Assembly: GCA_002429385.1 (NCBI GenBank) | Contig: DIZL01000001.1 | Location: 4,795 to 68,794 of the forward strand | Source of the DNA: Prolixibacteraceae bacterium UBA6029 | GTDB taxonomy: Bacteria; Bacteroidota; Bacteroidia; Bacteroidales; Prolixibacteraceae | Reading direction: 5' to 3' | DNA: 64,000 nucleotides | Shown: positions 36,486 to 44,808 of the stretch, in pieces | Layout of the letters: every line of letters starts with the position of its first letter | Position numbering within the stretch: the first letter of the stretch is position 1 | Position numbers and translations under genes: made by a program | Notes under the pieces: model-generated | The model's database searches: none | Told to the model about the DNA's origin: nothing | Seen by the model: only the letters and a program-made list of their open reading frames with translations

Positions 36486-37706
36486 TCAATAAACGGCCAG
36501 CAGCAAGTCGATGTCTTTATACGGAAGGTTAAAGTTAGCTGCCAGGGTTGAATTGGTTAATATTCCGTTGTAAATGTAAACCCCTTTGCGGAAACTCTTC
36601 GAGTTCTTGATATAGTTGTCAATTCCCCCAATTTCGCCAATGGCAATGAGGATCGGGATCAACACATTGCTGAGGGCAATTGAGGCTGTACGTGCCACTA
36701 AAGATGGGAGATTCGGCACACAATAATGTACGACGCCGTGTTCGACAAATGATGGATTGTTTAAGTCGGTACACCGTGAAGTTTCGAAGCATCCTCCCTG
36801 GCTTACATTTAAATCGATGATGACTGATCCGGGCTTCATCTTTTTCACCATATCTTCAGTAACCCGAAATGCCGGCGGCACTCCGACAGGCATTGCACCC
36901 AACACAGCATCGGCCGATTTGAGCGCTTTTTTCATGACTTTGGGATAGTAAACCGAAGTAAAGATTGGTTGAGAAAGCTTTTGTTCCAACTTCCGGAGCG
37001 AACTGATGTTATCATCGAAGACCTTTACAATGGCACCCAGCCCGAGGGCGGCACGTGCGGCATACTCTGCGGCTGTACCCGAGCCCAGGATCACCAGTTC
37101 AGAAGGTGAGATTCCGGTCACGCTTCCCAGTAATGCGCCTTTACCGTTGCGCGATTTGCTCATGTATTCGCTGATCACGATAATCGCCGTGCTTCCCGAG
37201 ATCTGGCTCATGAGCTGAACAATGGGTTTGCTCCCGTCTTCTTCTTCCAGGTATTCGTAGGCGATGTTGGTTAATTTCTTCTGGAGCAGTTTCCCGATTG
37301 ACCCGGGGCAATGGGCATTGATCTGGAGATTTGAAATCAGCGCCTGATGGCCTTTCAGCATGTCGATTTCAGACTCATCGAAGGGAGATACACGCAGGAC
37401 CATGTCGCATTCAAAGATTTCCTTGCGATCCTTCATGACCTGTGCCCCGGCTTCCCGATATTCTTCATCCGAATAACTGGCAGCCATACCGGCTTCCTGC
37501 TCAATGAGTATCTCATGCCCATAGGAAACCAACAGTTCAACCGCCTGGGGAGTCAATGGAACCCGAAACTCAACCTTTTCTTTATCAGAGGGAATACCAA
37601 TTTTTATCTTTTTACCTTTTCTCCTTACCTCAAGCATTTCTTCCTTGGGCAACATATATGTTGACCCGGCTTTGGAATGTTCAGTTAATTTGTCCTTTTC
37701 AGTCAT
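36486..37706 (-). CDS. Alanine dehydrogenase family protein with altered catalytic residues
   Basis: 406 residues from the ATG at 37706 (the open frame continues upstream to 37847 without homology). Overall Ald/PntA fold: substrate domain (about 30-175), Rossmann motif GSGTAAEYAARAALGLGA, MKPGSVIIDLNVSQGG and the HGVVHYCVPNLPSLVARTAS block. However, positions known as catalytic in alanine dehydrogenase look changed: the His of YLHLA is Gln (NLQIN), the Asp of DQGG is Ser (SQGG), and the substrate Lys of LKVKEP aligns with Arg (LRVSPF). Whether it oxidises alanine is doubtful. Lies 52 bp after tsaE on the same strand. Confidence 0.8.
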   Translation of the reverse strand: MTEKDKLTEHSKAGSTYMLPKEEMLEVRRKGKKIKIGIPSDKEKVEFRVPLTPQAVELLVSYGHEILIEQEAGMAASYSDEEYREAGAQVMKDRKEIFECDMVLRVSPFDESEIDMLKGHQALISNLQINAHCPGSIGKLLQKKLTNIAYEYLEEEDGSKPIVQLMSQISGSTAIIVISEYMSKSRNGKGALLGSVTGISPSELVILGSGTAAEYAARAALGLGAIVKVFDDNISSLRKLEQKLSQPIFTSVYYPKVMKKALKSADAVLGAMPVGVPPAFRVTEDMVKKMKPGSVIIDLNVSQGGCFETSRCTDLNNPSFVEHGVVHYCVPNLPSLVARTASIALSNVLIPILIAIGEIGGIDNYIKNSKSFRKGVYIYNGILTNSTLAANFNLPYKDIDLLLAVY

Positions 37707-37758
37707 TTTTGCGAGATTGGTTTCATGAACATGGTTATACGCAAAACATTTAAAATAT

Positions 37759-38181
37759 TTACATTTTTGTGGCTTCGAGATGCCGAACCCCTTTATCACC
37801 TTCTTTGATGCTGACGGCCACGATTCCATCGGGCAGCAGGGATTCAATCATTTCGGGCCATTCGATAAAACAATAATTTCCACTGTAAATATAATCTTCG
37901 TACCCGAGATCATAAGCTTCTTCGAGCTTTTTAATCCGGTAAAAGTCAAAATGATAAATCACAGATCCATTGGAGGTCGAATATTCATTAATCAGGGCGA
38001 AAGTGGGACTTGTCACATAGTCCTTCGACCCTAATTCGCGGCAGATGGCTTTGATCAGGGTCGTTTTGCCAGCCCCCATAGATCCGTAGAAAGCGAATAT
38101 ACGTTCTTCAGGGAAATGATTGAGCAACAATTTGGCTGTTTCCTGAAGCATTGACAAATCTGAAAGTTGTGTCTGAAACAT
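37759..38181 (-). CDS. tsaE: tRNA threonylcarbamoyladenosine biosynthesis ATPase TsaE
   Basis: 140 residues. Walker A GSMGAGKTTLIKAICREL, switch motif TSPTFALINEY, Walker B region VIYHFDFYRI, and FIEWPEMIESLLP are diagnostic for TsaE, the ATPase that resets the TsaBD complex during t6A37 modification of ANN-decoding tRNAs. Cytosolic. First gene of a pair with the Ald-like gene. Confidence 0.95.
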   Translation of the reverse strand: MFQTQLSDLSMLQETAKLLLNHFPEERIFAFYGSMGAGKTTLIKAICRELGSKDYVTSPTFALINEYSTSNGSVIYHFDFYRIKKLEEAYDLGYEDYIYSGNYCFIEWPEMIESLLPDGIVAVSIKEGDKGVRHLEATKM

Positions 38182-38251
38182 TGAAAATTAAATTAGTACT
38201 GCAAATTAATAAAACTTGGCGAATTTTCATAACACTGACAAACGTTAAAGG

Positions 38252-38279
38252 TTTGAATAAAAAATTTGTGTTACTTTTG
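38252..38279 (+). promoter_or_regulatory. Promoter of gcvH
   Basis: TTTG at 38252-38255, 16-bp spacer, then TACTTTTG at 38272-38279, matching the -7 consensus; 31 bp before the gcvH ATG. The spacer is slightly short. Confidence 0.5.
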
Positions 38280-38310
38280 AACCCTGAAAACCAGATAAAA
38301 AATATAGACT

Positions 38311-38691
38311 ATGACTCTGCCCCAAAATTTAAAGTACACCAATGAACACGAATGGATTAGTGTTGAAGGTGAAGTTGCCACAGTTGGAATTACCTCATTT
38401 GCTCAGGGTGAATTGGGTGACATTGTTTTTGTAGAAATTGAGACCGAAGGTGAAACGCTTGGAAAGGGCGATACTTTTGGAACAATAGAAGCTGTGAAAA
38501 CAGTTTCAGATCTGTTTATGCCTGTTGGGGGTGAAGTCCTGGAGATAAATCCATTGTTGGAATCTTCTCCTGAACTCGTCAACAAAGATCCTTATGGCGA
38601 AGGCTGGCTGATCAGGATATCCATTGCCGACACTGCAGAGCTTGATGGTTTATTAAGCGCAAATGAATATCAGGCGATGCTTGAAGCATAA
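38311..38691 (+). CDS. gcvH: Glycine cleavage system H protein
   Basis: 126 residues, lipoyl carrier of the glycine decarboxylase complex. The lipoylation site lies in GTIEAVKTVSDLFMP (Lys near residue 63), with the classical NTEHEWI-like start (NEHEWISV) and terminal EYQAML. Encoded apart from the other gcv genes, a common arrangement in Bacteroidota. Confidence 0.97.
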   Translation: MTLPQNLKYTNEHEWISVEGEVATVGITSFAQGELGDIVFVEIETEGETLGKGDTFGTIEAVKTVSDLFMPVGGEVLEINPLLESSPELVNKDPYGEGWLIRISIADTAELDGLLSANEYQAMLEA

Positions 38692-38696
38692 AAAAA

Positions 38697-38738
38697 ACAA
38701 AGCCCTGAAGATTATTCCTCAGGGTTTTGTTCTTTTAT
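38697..38738. terminator. Bidirectional terminator between gcvH and amt
   Basis: ACAAAGCCCTGA and TCAGGGTTTTGT form a 12-bp stem (one G-T pair), flanked by an A-run on the left and TCTTTT on the right; genes converge on it. Confidence 0.8.
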
Positions 38739-38746
38739 AACACTAT

Positions 38747-39985
38747 CTATGCGATATCTCGGGCTACTTCGCCATGGTAGCTGAAATCCAGTCCATCTCT
38801 TTCTTCCTTTAATGAGGCCTTAACAGGAACAATCCGGTTAATCACTTTCAGGATAAATATTGTAAAGAAGAATGCATAGGCTACTGCAAATAGAATTGCC
38901 ACGATTTCCTTGAACAGGAATCCTATTCCGCCTCCGTAGAAGAGTCCGTCCACCCCGTTTGGATTGATCGTTTTGGTGGCAAATAGTCCCAGGCAGATGG
39001 TGCCGATCACACCACCCATTCCATGAACGCCCCAAACATCGAGCGCGTCGTCCCAATCTTTCTTTTCCTTGAATTTAACAGCCAGATAACAGCCAATACC
39101 GGCGATGATACCGATGATCACGGCCGACTGGACGGTTACATAACCGGCAGCAGGTGTGATTGTAGCCAGTCCTGCAACGGCTCCGGTCATCAAGCCTATA
39201 AACGATGGCTTTTTCTTGCCTGTGTTCCATTCGATGACTAACCAGGTTACCCCTGCAAAGGAGGCAGCAATATCGGTATTTAAGAAGGCAGCCACTGTAA
39301 CATCATTCACGGCCAACTCGCTTCCGGCGTTAAATCCATACCAGCCAAACCATAAGAGGGCTGTGCCTATGGCGACAAGGGGAATATTGTTGGGTACATG
39401 TTTTCGTTCTTTACGGGCGCCTACAAAGTAGACCGAGGCCAGGGCAGCAAATCCTGCTGTGGCATGAACAACTATTCCGCCTGCAAAATCGAGTACGCCC
39501 CAGCTTGCCAGTATTCCACCTCCCCATACCATGTGTACAAAGGGATAGTAGACAAATATCTGCCAGAAGATCAAAAACCAAATATAGGCTCTGAATGAAA
39601 TCCGGTTAATAAAAGCGCCGGTAATCAATGCCGGGGTAATGATGGCAAACATCATCTGGTAGGCAATGAAGATATATTCAGGGAAATTTCGATCGGCAGA
39701 AAAGACACTCCTGGGGGTAATTCCCTGGAACATGGCCTTGTTCAGATTGCCGATGATGCCAAAAAGGTCGGTTCCTTCGGTCATGTTCCCGCTAAAGCAG
39801 AGGGAGTAGCCGAAGAAAAACCATAAAACGGTAGTTAGAACCAGAGAGACAAAACTCTGCATCATGATATTGAGGATGTGTTTCCGGCTTCCCAATCCTC
39901 CGTAAAAAAATGCCAGTCCGGGAGTCATCAGCATGACCATGCTGGTGGCTAAAATCATAAACGTAGTTAATCCAACATCAAACAT
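38747..39985 (-). CDS. amt: Ammonium transporter (Amt family)
   Basis: 412 residues, 11 helices expected. The pore histidine pair lies in GGIVVHATAGF and VHGMGGVIG; the ammonium-recruiting aromatic region FFFGYSLCF and the Amt signature DFAGG(I)VVH are present. There is no cleavable signal, and no glnB/glnK gene is beside it. Inner-membrane ammonium/ammonia uptake. Confidence 0.95.
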   Translation of the reverse strand: MFDVGLTTFMILATSMVMLMTPGLAFFYGGLGSRKHILNIMMQSFVSLVLTTVLWFFFGYSLCFSGNMTEGTDLFGIIGNLNKAMFQGITPRSVFSADRNFPEYIFIAYQMMFAIITPALITGAFINRISFRAYIWFLIFWQIFVYYPFVHMVWGGGILASWGVLDFAGGIVVHATAGFAALASVYFVGARKERKHVPNNIPLVAIGTALLWFGWYGFNAGSELAVNDVTVAAFLNTDIAASFAGVTWLVIEWNTGKKKPSFIGLMTGAVAGLATITPAAGYVTVQSAVIIGIIAGIGCYLAVKFKEKKDWDDALDVWGVHGMGGVIGTICLGLFATKTINPNGVDGLFYGGGIGFLFKEIVAILFAVAYAFFFTIFILKVINRIVPVKASLKEERDGLDFSYHGEVARDIA

Positions 39986-40508
39986 AAAATGGGGGTTTTA
40001 ATTTGTTGCGCAACAAAAGTAGTTATTTATTCATAACCCCCTGTGTTGATAAGGGGTGTTTTTAAATGTATGCACATAAAATTATTAATATGTCTATATT
40101 CAGACAGGTAGTTGTTAAATAATTAGTATGTTATTGTGAAGTATATCTAAAAACAACATCACTTATAAATTATTCCATACCTCTCCTCAGGATATTTAAT
40201 TGGATTGTTTGGGAAGGAAGATTTTAAGATAATTCATATTCCATCAAATATAATATTTGATAAAACACTCATATATAACTTCTTATTAAGTTATTCCATT
40301 TGGGGCCATATTTCCAATATAATTAGGGATCAATGAATTTAATTTTATCTTTTAATAAAAATAATCAGAAATATTAGCATTATCTATTATATTTTATTAT
40401 ATTTAACATTGGAAGTGGAGGAGCTTATATGTTTATCGTTTTCTGATTTTTAAAATAGAAATAGTTTTAAATCTTAACCTGTTACTGAATAACCAAACCT
40501 TGAAACAA
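39986..40508. promoter_or_regulatory. AT-rich divergent intergenic region with amt promoter and palindrome
   Basis: On the minus strand TACTTTTG (40014-40021) is the -7 of amt. The perfect palindrome TTTGTTGCGCAACAAA (40002-40017) overlaps it and the start point, a candidate operator. The remaining 450 bp are AT-rich with no recognisable gene and presumably contain the upstream control region of the LRR protein. Confidence 0.45.
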
Positions 40509-43500
40509 ATGATAACTAACCTATTCACAGACAAGCCAACAGATACGAGGTTGGAAAGACATAATAATCTTACCAGAAGTTTATTCAGCCTTAAAAAACA
40601 ATCAGTCACGAACTTGTTTGTAAACAAGAGCATTTATTTACTCGTAATTGGAATTTGCCTTTCGTTTATAGGGAATGCCCAGGTTTCAAAATCGGTAATT
40701 ACAACTGCCGGGAGGTTGGCGGCTGCATTAACTACTGCAGAACTTCAAACGGTTACAGATCTGGCAATAACCGGAACAATTGATGCACGGGATTTTAAAG
40801 CTATGCGGGATGATATGCCCTTACTTGCTGTTTTGGATTTAAGCGAGGTAACGATTACCGCTTATTCTGGTGTAAATGGAACTTTTTCCCTGGGGAATTT
40901 TGATTTTCCGGCAGATGAGGTTCCATATTCCGCATTTTATGATAGCAATTCAGTTGGTAAATATAGTTTAACCTCGGTGGTACTTCCTAAATCAATAAAT
41001 TCAATCGGGAAATTTGCTTTTAGGGACTGCATAGGTATAACCTCATTCATTATCCCGGGTGTGATTAATTCGATTGGAGATTATGCTTTTGGAAGTTGCC
41101 GGGGACTAACTTCATTTGACATTCCTGAAGGGACTAAATACATTGGGGTATTGGCTTTTGAAGATTGCAGCCAAATGACAAACCTGAAAATCCCTTCAAC
41201 AGTAAGAGCAATTGGTGATGGTGCATTTATGTCGTTTAACGGGATGATAGTGGTAGACGCAAACAATCTGAAATACTCGAGCAAGGATTGGGTGTTGTTT
41301 AATAAAAATCAAACGGCATTGTTACAATGTCCAATTTCCAAAAAAGGGAACTATATCATTCCGGCATCAGTTACTTCAATCGGAACTTATGCATTTTATG
41401 CCTGTAACAAATTGACTTCGATTACTATTCCAACATTGGTAACTACCATTGGGAAGGAAGCTTTTGTCAGGTGTACCGAAATTACTTCACTGACTATTCC
41501 GTCATCTGTAAATTCTGTTGGTCCGCAAGCTTTTTGGGGTTGCATAAATTTGCTTTCTATAACTTCTCAAGGTGTAAATCCATGCTCATTTGGTTCTTCT
41601 TTTGAGGTTTTTGGAGAGGTAGACAATACTTCCTGCATATTATATATTCCATATGGAACTGCATCGCTTTACAAAAACGCCAGTCAATGGCAGGATTTTA
41701 CAAATATTATTGAAAAGACAGGCTTTTATCTGTCTGCAACAACAGCAAATATAGAATCAGCGACGGGAAGTGATGCCAAAATTGATGTGTCCGCCAATGT
41801 TGTCTGGACTGCAAGTTCTGATCAAACATGGCTTACAGTTAGTCCATTAAATGGAACCGGAATAGGACAAAAGCTAACTTTTACTGCTGATGCCAATCCA
41901 TTGTTCACAGAAAGAATAGCAAAAGTAACTGTTTCAGCACCTGGAGTAGAATCACAGGCAATTACTATAACACAAAATAAACAATCTTCCATAAAAAACT
42001 ATAAAGTTACTCCAGGGAGTATATCGACTTTAAGTTCGTACGAATTAAATAATATTACCAGCCTAACCCTTACAGGCACTATTGATGCCCGTGATTTTAA
42101 GACCATACGTGATAAAATGCCCTTACTGGCAGTATTGGATATAGGGGGTGTGAGTATTGCAGAGTATATCGGGAGCGATGGGACAAGTATCTGGAACAAT
42201 AGTAATTATCCGGCGAATACAATTCCAGAATCTGCATTTATGGATGGAAACTGGAAAGGGAAAACCGGATTAACTTCTATAGTCCTTCCTTCTTCCATGA
42301 CTGCTTTCGGATTATATTCTTTTGGGAATTGCTCTGGAGTAACTGCTATTTCAATTCCACCATCGGTAACTAATTTGGGAAGTAATGTTTTTAATGGATG
42401 TGCCGGTTTAACATCTGTTATTATTCCTTCATCGGTTACAAATACGGGAAATAGTACTTTTGCCGGATGTAAAAGTTTGACATCGGTTAATATACCCTCT
42501 TCAATCATCACTATTGGTGAATTGACTTTTGGTTCTTGTATTGGATTAACTTCCATTACCATTCCTGCATCGGTAGATACCATTAGAAGTTCTGCTTTTA
42601 CTGGTTGTACAGGATTAACTTCTATAAGCATTCCGTCATCTATAACTTCGATGGGTAGTTATGTTTTTTCAGGCTGTAGTGGATTAAAATCATTCTCCTT
42701 TCCTCCATCGGTAACTAAAATTGAGAGTAACACTTTTTCAAAATGTAATGGTTTATCTGAGATCACTATTCCATCCTGGATAACAACAATTGGAGAGGCC
42801 GCTTTTAATGAATGTAAAGGTCTGACTTCAGTTACCATTCTTTCTCCTAAAACGACCTTGGGAAATTGGGCATTCGGGAATTGCACCAAATTATCTTCTT
42901 TAACAGTCCCATGGATAGTTCCTCCCGGATTAGAGGACTATACCTTATCTGCAGTCAACCGCAATACATGTAACTTATATGTACCATTCGGAACGGCCAA
43001 ACTATATGCAGCCGATGTGCAGTGGGGCACCTTTATGCATATAATTGAATATGGTACTGGCTTTAGTTTAAGCACAAATACATCAAAAGTGGAATCTGCA
43101 GCAAGAAGTACTTCAACTATTGAAGTAACCGCCAATATCAATTGGACTGCAAATTCAGATCAAACATGGCTTATCGTTAGTCCATTAAACGGAACCGGAA
43201 TAGGACAAAAATTAACTTTTACTGCTGATGCCAATCCATTATTTACATCAAGAACAGCTACCGTAGAAGTATCAGCTACAGGTCTGGAACCACAATTTGT
43301 AACTGTGACCCAAAATACAAAACAAGACATACCTGTCAATCCTGGTGATTCGACCAATGTCGGGAATGATGATTGGAACGATCATAACCTGATCAAAAAC
43401 TGGAATTTTACTACTGACCTTACCTATTGGGGTGGCTGGTGGGATGGTGCTACTCAAATCCCTCCCGTTATTCAGGATGGCGTTGCTGTAATGCATACTG

Positions 43501-44693
43501 ACGTTAATGCTGATGGCAATAACTGGCATTATCAACTCAACCAATCAGGATTAAAAGCAGAAGCCAATGTCCCTTATATCTTAAAATTTAAAGCATGGTC
43601 AAGTACTGCACGGTCAAACGGACTTGTCTTTGAGGATACGCCAGCCAACTCTTACAACCGCTATGGTACAAGTAGTGACCCGGAAGCAATAAACGGAAGA
43701 TCAGAATGGATCTATTACACAACAACTGAACCCTCATGGTTTACCTTCCATGTCACTTTTGATCAAATGAATCCAACTACTGTGCAAAAGATCCAATGGA
43801 TGTTGTCAACAGCTAATGCAACAGCATATCTTGATAGTGTATTGCTTACCAAGGATGATGATTTAGTAACAGGTAATCCTGCTTATTTAACGCTAGATCT
43901 AACCCAGGTAAACATGCCGGATATTGAAACCAGTGCAACAGCAAATATTTCTTCAAATACCAAATGGGCTGCCAGTACTGATCAAACATGGCTTACAGTT
44001 AGTCCGTCAACAGGATCAGAAAATGGAACACTGATAATTACCGCTGAAGGCAATTCATTAGTTACTTCCAGAAACGCCTTAATAACGGTTTCGGCATCTG
44101 GCATGGACCCTAAAACCATACTCATAACACAAAATGGGAAAGAAGAACCGACAAGCGAACCGGGAGATTCAACCCAGGTTGTGGTTTCTGCAACCCAGGT
44201 AAATCTAACAGCCAAAGAATCAAATGCAAAAATTGATATCAGTTCAAATAGCACGTGTACGGCCATTTCCGACCAGTCATGGTTAATCGTAAGTCCAATG
44301 AATGGTCCGGGTAGCCAAACCCTTAACTTGACAATCGAAGCCAATCAAACAGGCGCAAACCGATCAGCCACAATAACAATTTATGTGTCTGGAGTTGCCT
44401 CACAATCTATAACAATAACACAAGAATCGGTAACGGGAACTGACCCAATTATAGACAATCAGAAAATGATGGCCTATCCTAATCCAACTACGGGGAAAGT
44501 TAAACTTGTATTTGATCATCTTCCTGATGATGGAACTCTTCTATATATAAATGATTTGAACGGGAAGACTATTTTAAAACAATTCATTCGGAATAAAGAA
44601 GAATACATTGACTTAAAGGGAAACACACCAGGAATATATATTATTAAAACCAATATGAAAGACTTCAAAGTTCAGAAGGTAATTTTAAAATAG
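40509..44693 (+). CDS. Secreted BspA-type LRR/BACON protein with type IX sorting domain
   Basis: 1394 residues from the ATG at 40509 (a TTG precedes it at 40500). A long charged leader ends in a hydrophobic signal (LLVIGICLSFIGNAQ, about 46-62). Then LRR_5 repeats of the form LTSITIPxSVTxIGxxAFxxC (about 105-385), a BACON domain (about 400-490), a second LRR array (about 500-860), a second BACON, a carbohydrate-binding-like module (about 955-1110, NLIKNWNFTTDLTYWGGWW), two further BACON domains, and a C-terminal T9SS type A sorting domain (AYPNPTTGKVKL...GIYIIKT). Cell-surface adhesion or polysaccharide binding is likely. Confidence 0.88.
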   Translation: MITNLFTDKPTDTRLERHNNLTRSLFSLKKQSVTNLFVNKSIYLLVIGICLSFIGNAQVSKSVITTAGRLAAALTTAELQTVTDLAITGTIDARDFKAMRDDMPLLAVLDLSEVTITAYSGVNGTFSLGNFDFPADEVPYSAFYDSNSVGKYSLTSVVLPKSINSIGKFAFRDCIGITSFIIPGVINSIGDYAFGSCRGLTSFDIPEGTKYIGVLAFEDCSQMTNLKIPSTVRAIGDGAFMSFNGMIVVDANNLKYSSKDWVLFNKNQTALLQCPISKKGNYIIPASVTSIGTYAFYACNKLTSITIPTLVTTIGKEAFVRCTEITSLTIPSSVNSVGPQAFWGCINLLSITSQGVNPCSFGSSFEVFGEVDNTSCILYIPYGTASLYKNASQWQDFTNIIEKTGFYLSATTANIESATGSDAKIDVSANVVWTASSDQTWLTVSPLNGTGIGQKLTFTADANPLFTERIAKVTVSAPGVESQAITITQNKQSSIKNYKVTPGSISTLSSYELNNITSLTLTGTIDARDFKTIRDKMPLLAVLDIGGVSIAEYIGSDGTSIWNNSNYPANTIPESAFMDGNWKGKTGLTSIVLPSSMTAFGLYSFGNCSGVTAISIPPSVTNLGSNVFNGCAGLTSVIIPSSVTNTGNSTFAGCKSLTSVNIPSSIITIGELTFGSCIGLTSITIPASVDTIRSSAFTGCTGLTSISIPSSITSMGSYVFSGCSGLKSFSFPPSVTKIESNTFSKCNGLSEITIPSWITTIGEAAFNECKGLTSVTILSPKTTLGNWAFGNCTKLSSLTVPWIVPPGLEDYTLSAVNRNTCNLYVPFGTAKLYAADVQWGTFMHIIEYGTGFSLSTNTSKVESAARSTSTIEVTANINWTANSDQTWLIVSPLNGTGIGQKLTFTADANPLFTSRTATVEVSATGLEPQFVTVTQNTKQDIPVNPGDSTNVGNDDWNDHNLIKNWNFTTDLTYWGGWWDGATQIPPVIQDGVAVMHTDVNADGNNWHYQLNQSGLKAEANVPYILKFKAWSSTARSNGLVFEDTPANSYNRYGTSSDPEAINGRSEWIYYTTTEPSWFTFHVTFDQMNPTTVQKIQWMLSTANATAYLDSVLLTKDDDLVTGNPAYLTLDLTQVNMPDIETSATANISSNTKWAASTDQTWLTVSPSTGSENGTLIITAEGNSLVTSRNALITVSASGMDPKTILITQNGKEEPTSEPGDSTQVVVSATQVNLTAKESNAKIDISSNSTCTAISDQSWLIVSPMNGPGSQTLNLTIEANQTGANRSATITIYVSGVASQSITITQESVTGTDPIIDNQKMMAYPNPTTGKVKLVFDHLPDDGTLLYINDLNGKTILKQFIRNKEEYIDLKGNTPGIYIIKTNMKDFKVQKVILK

Positions 44694-44704
44694 TGGTTTA
44701 TAGA

Positions 44705-44743
44705 TCGTTCAACTTTGGAAAAGATTAAATCTTTCCCAAAGTT
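44705..44743 (-). repeat. Palindromic element, copy 1 (3' of the LRR gene)
   Basis: AACTTTGGAAAAGATT with near-perfect complement to 44743 and the same adjacent GATCGTTC (44704-44711) as the in-frame copies in infB. The loop is shortened. Confidence 0.7.
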
Positions 44744-44753
44744 AAAAGCAAAA

Positions 44754-44781
44754 AAAACCTGCTCTTGTGAAGCAGGTTTTT
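44754..44781. terminator. Bidirectional terminator between the LRR gene and infB
   Basis: AAAACCTGCT and AGCAGGTTTT, a 10-bp perfect stem with A-run before and T-run after; genes converge here. Confidence 0.8.
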
Positions 44782-44808
44782 GAATTATGAGAAATTCGAA
44801 TTGTTAAA

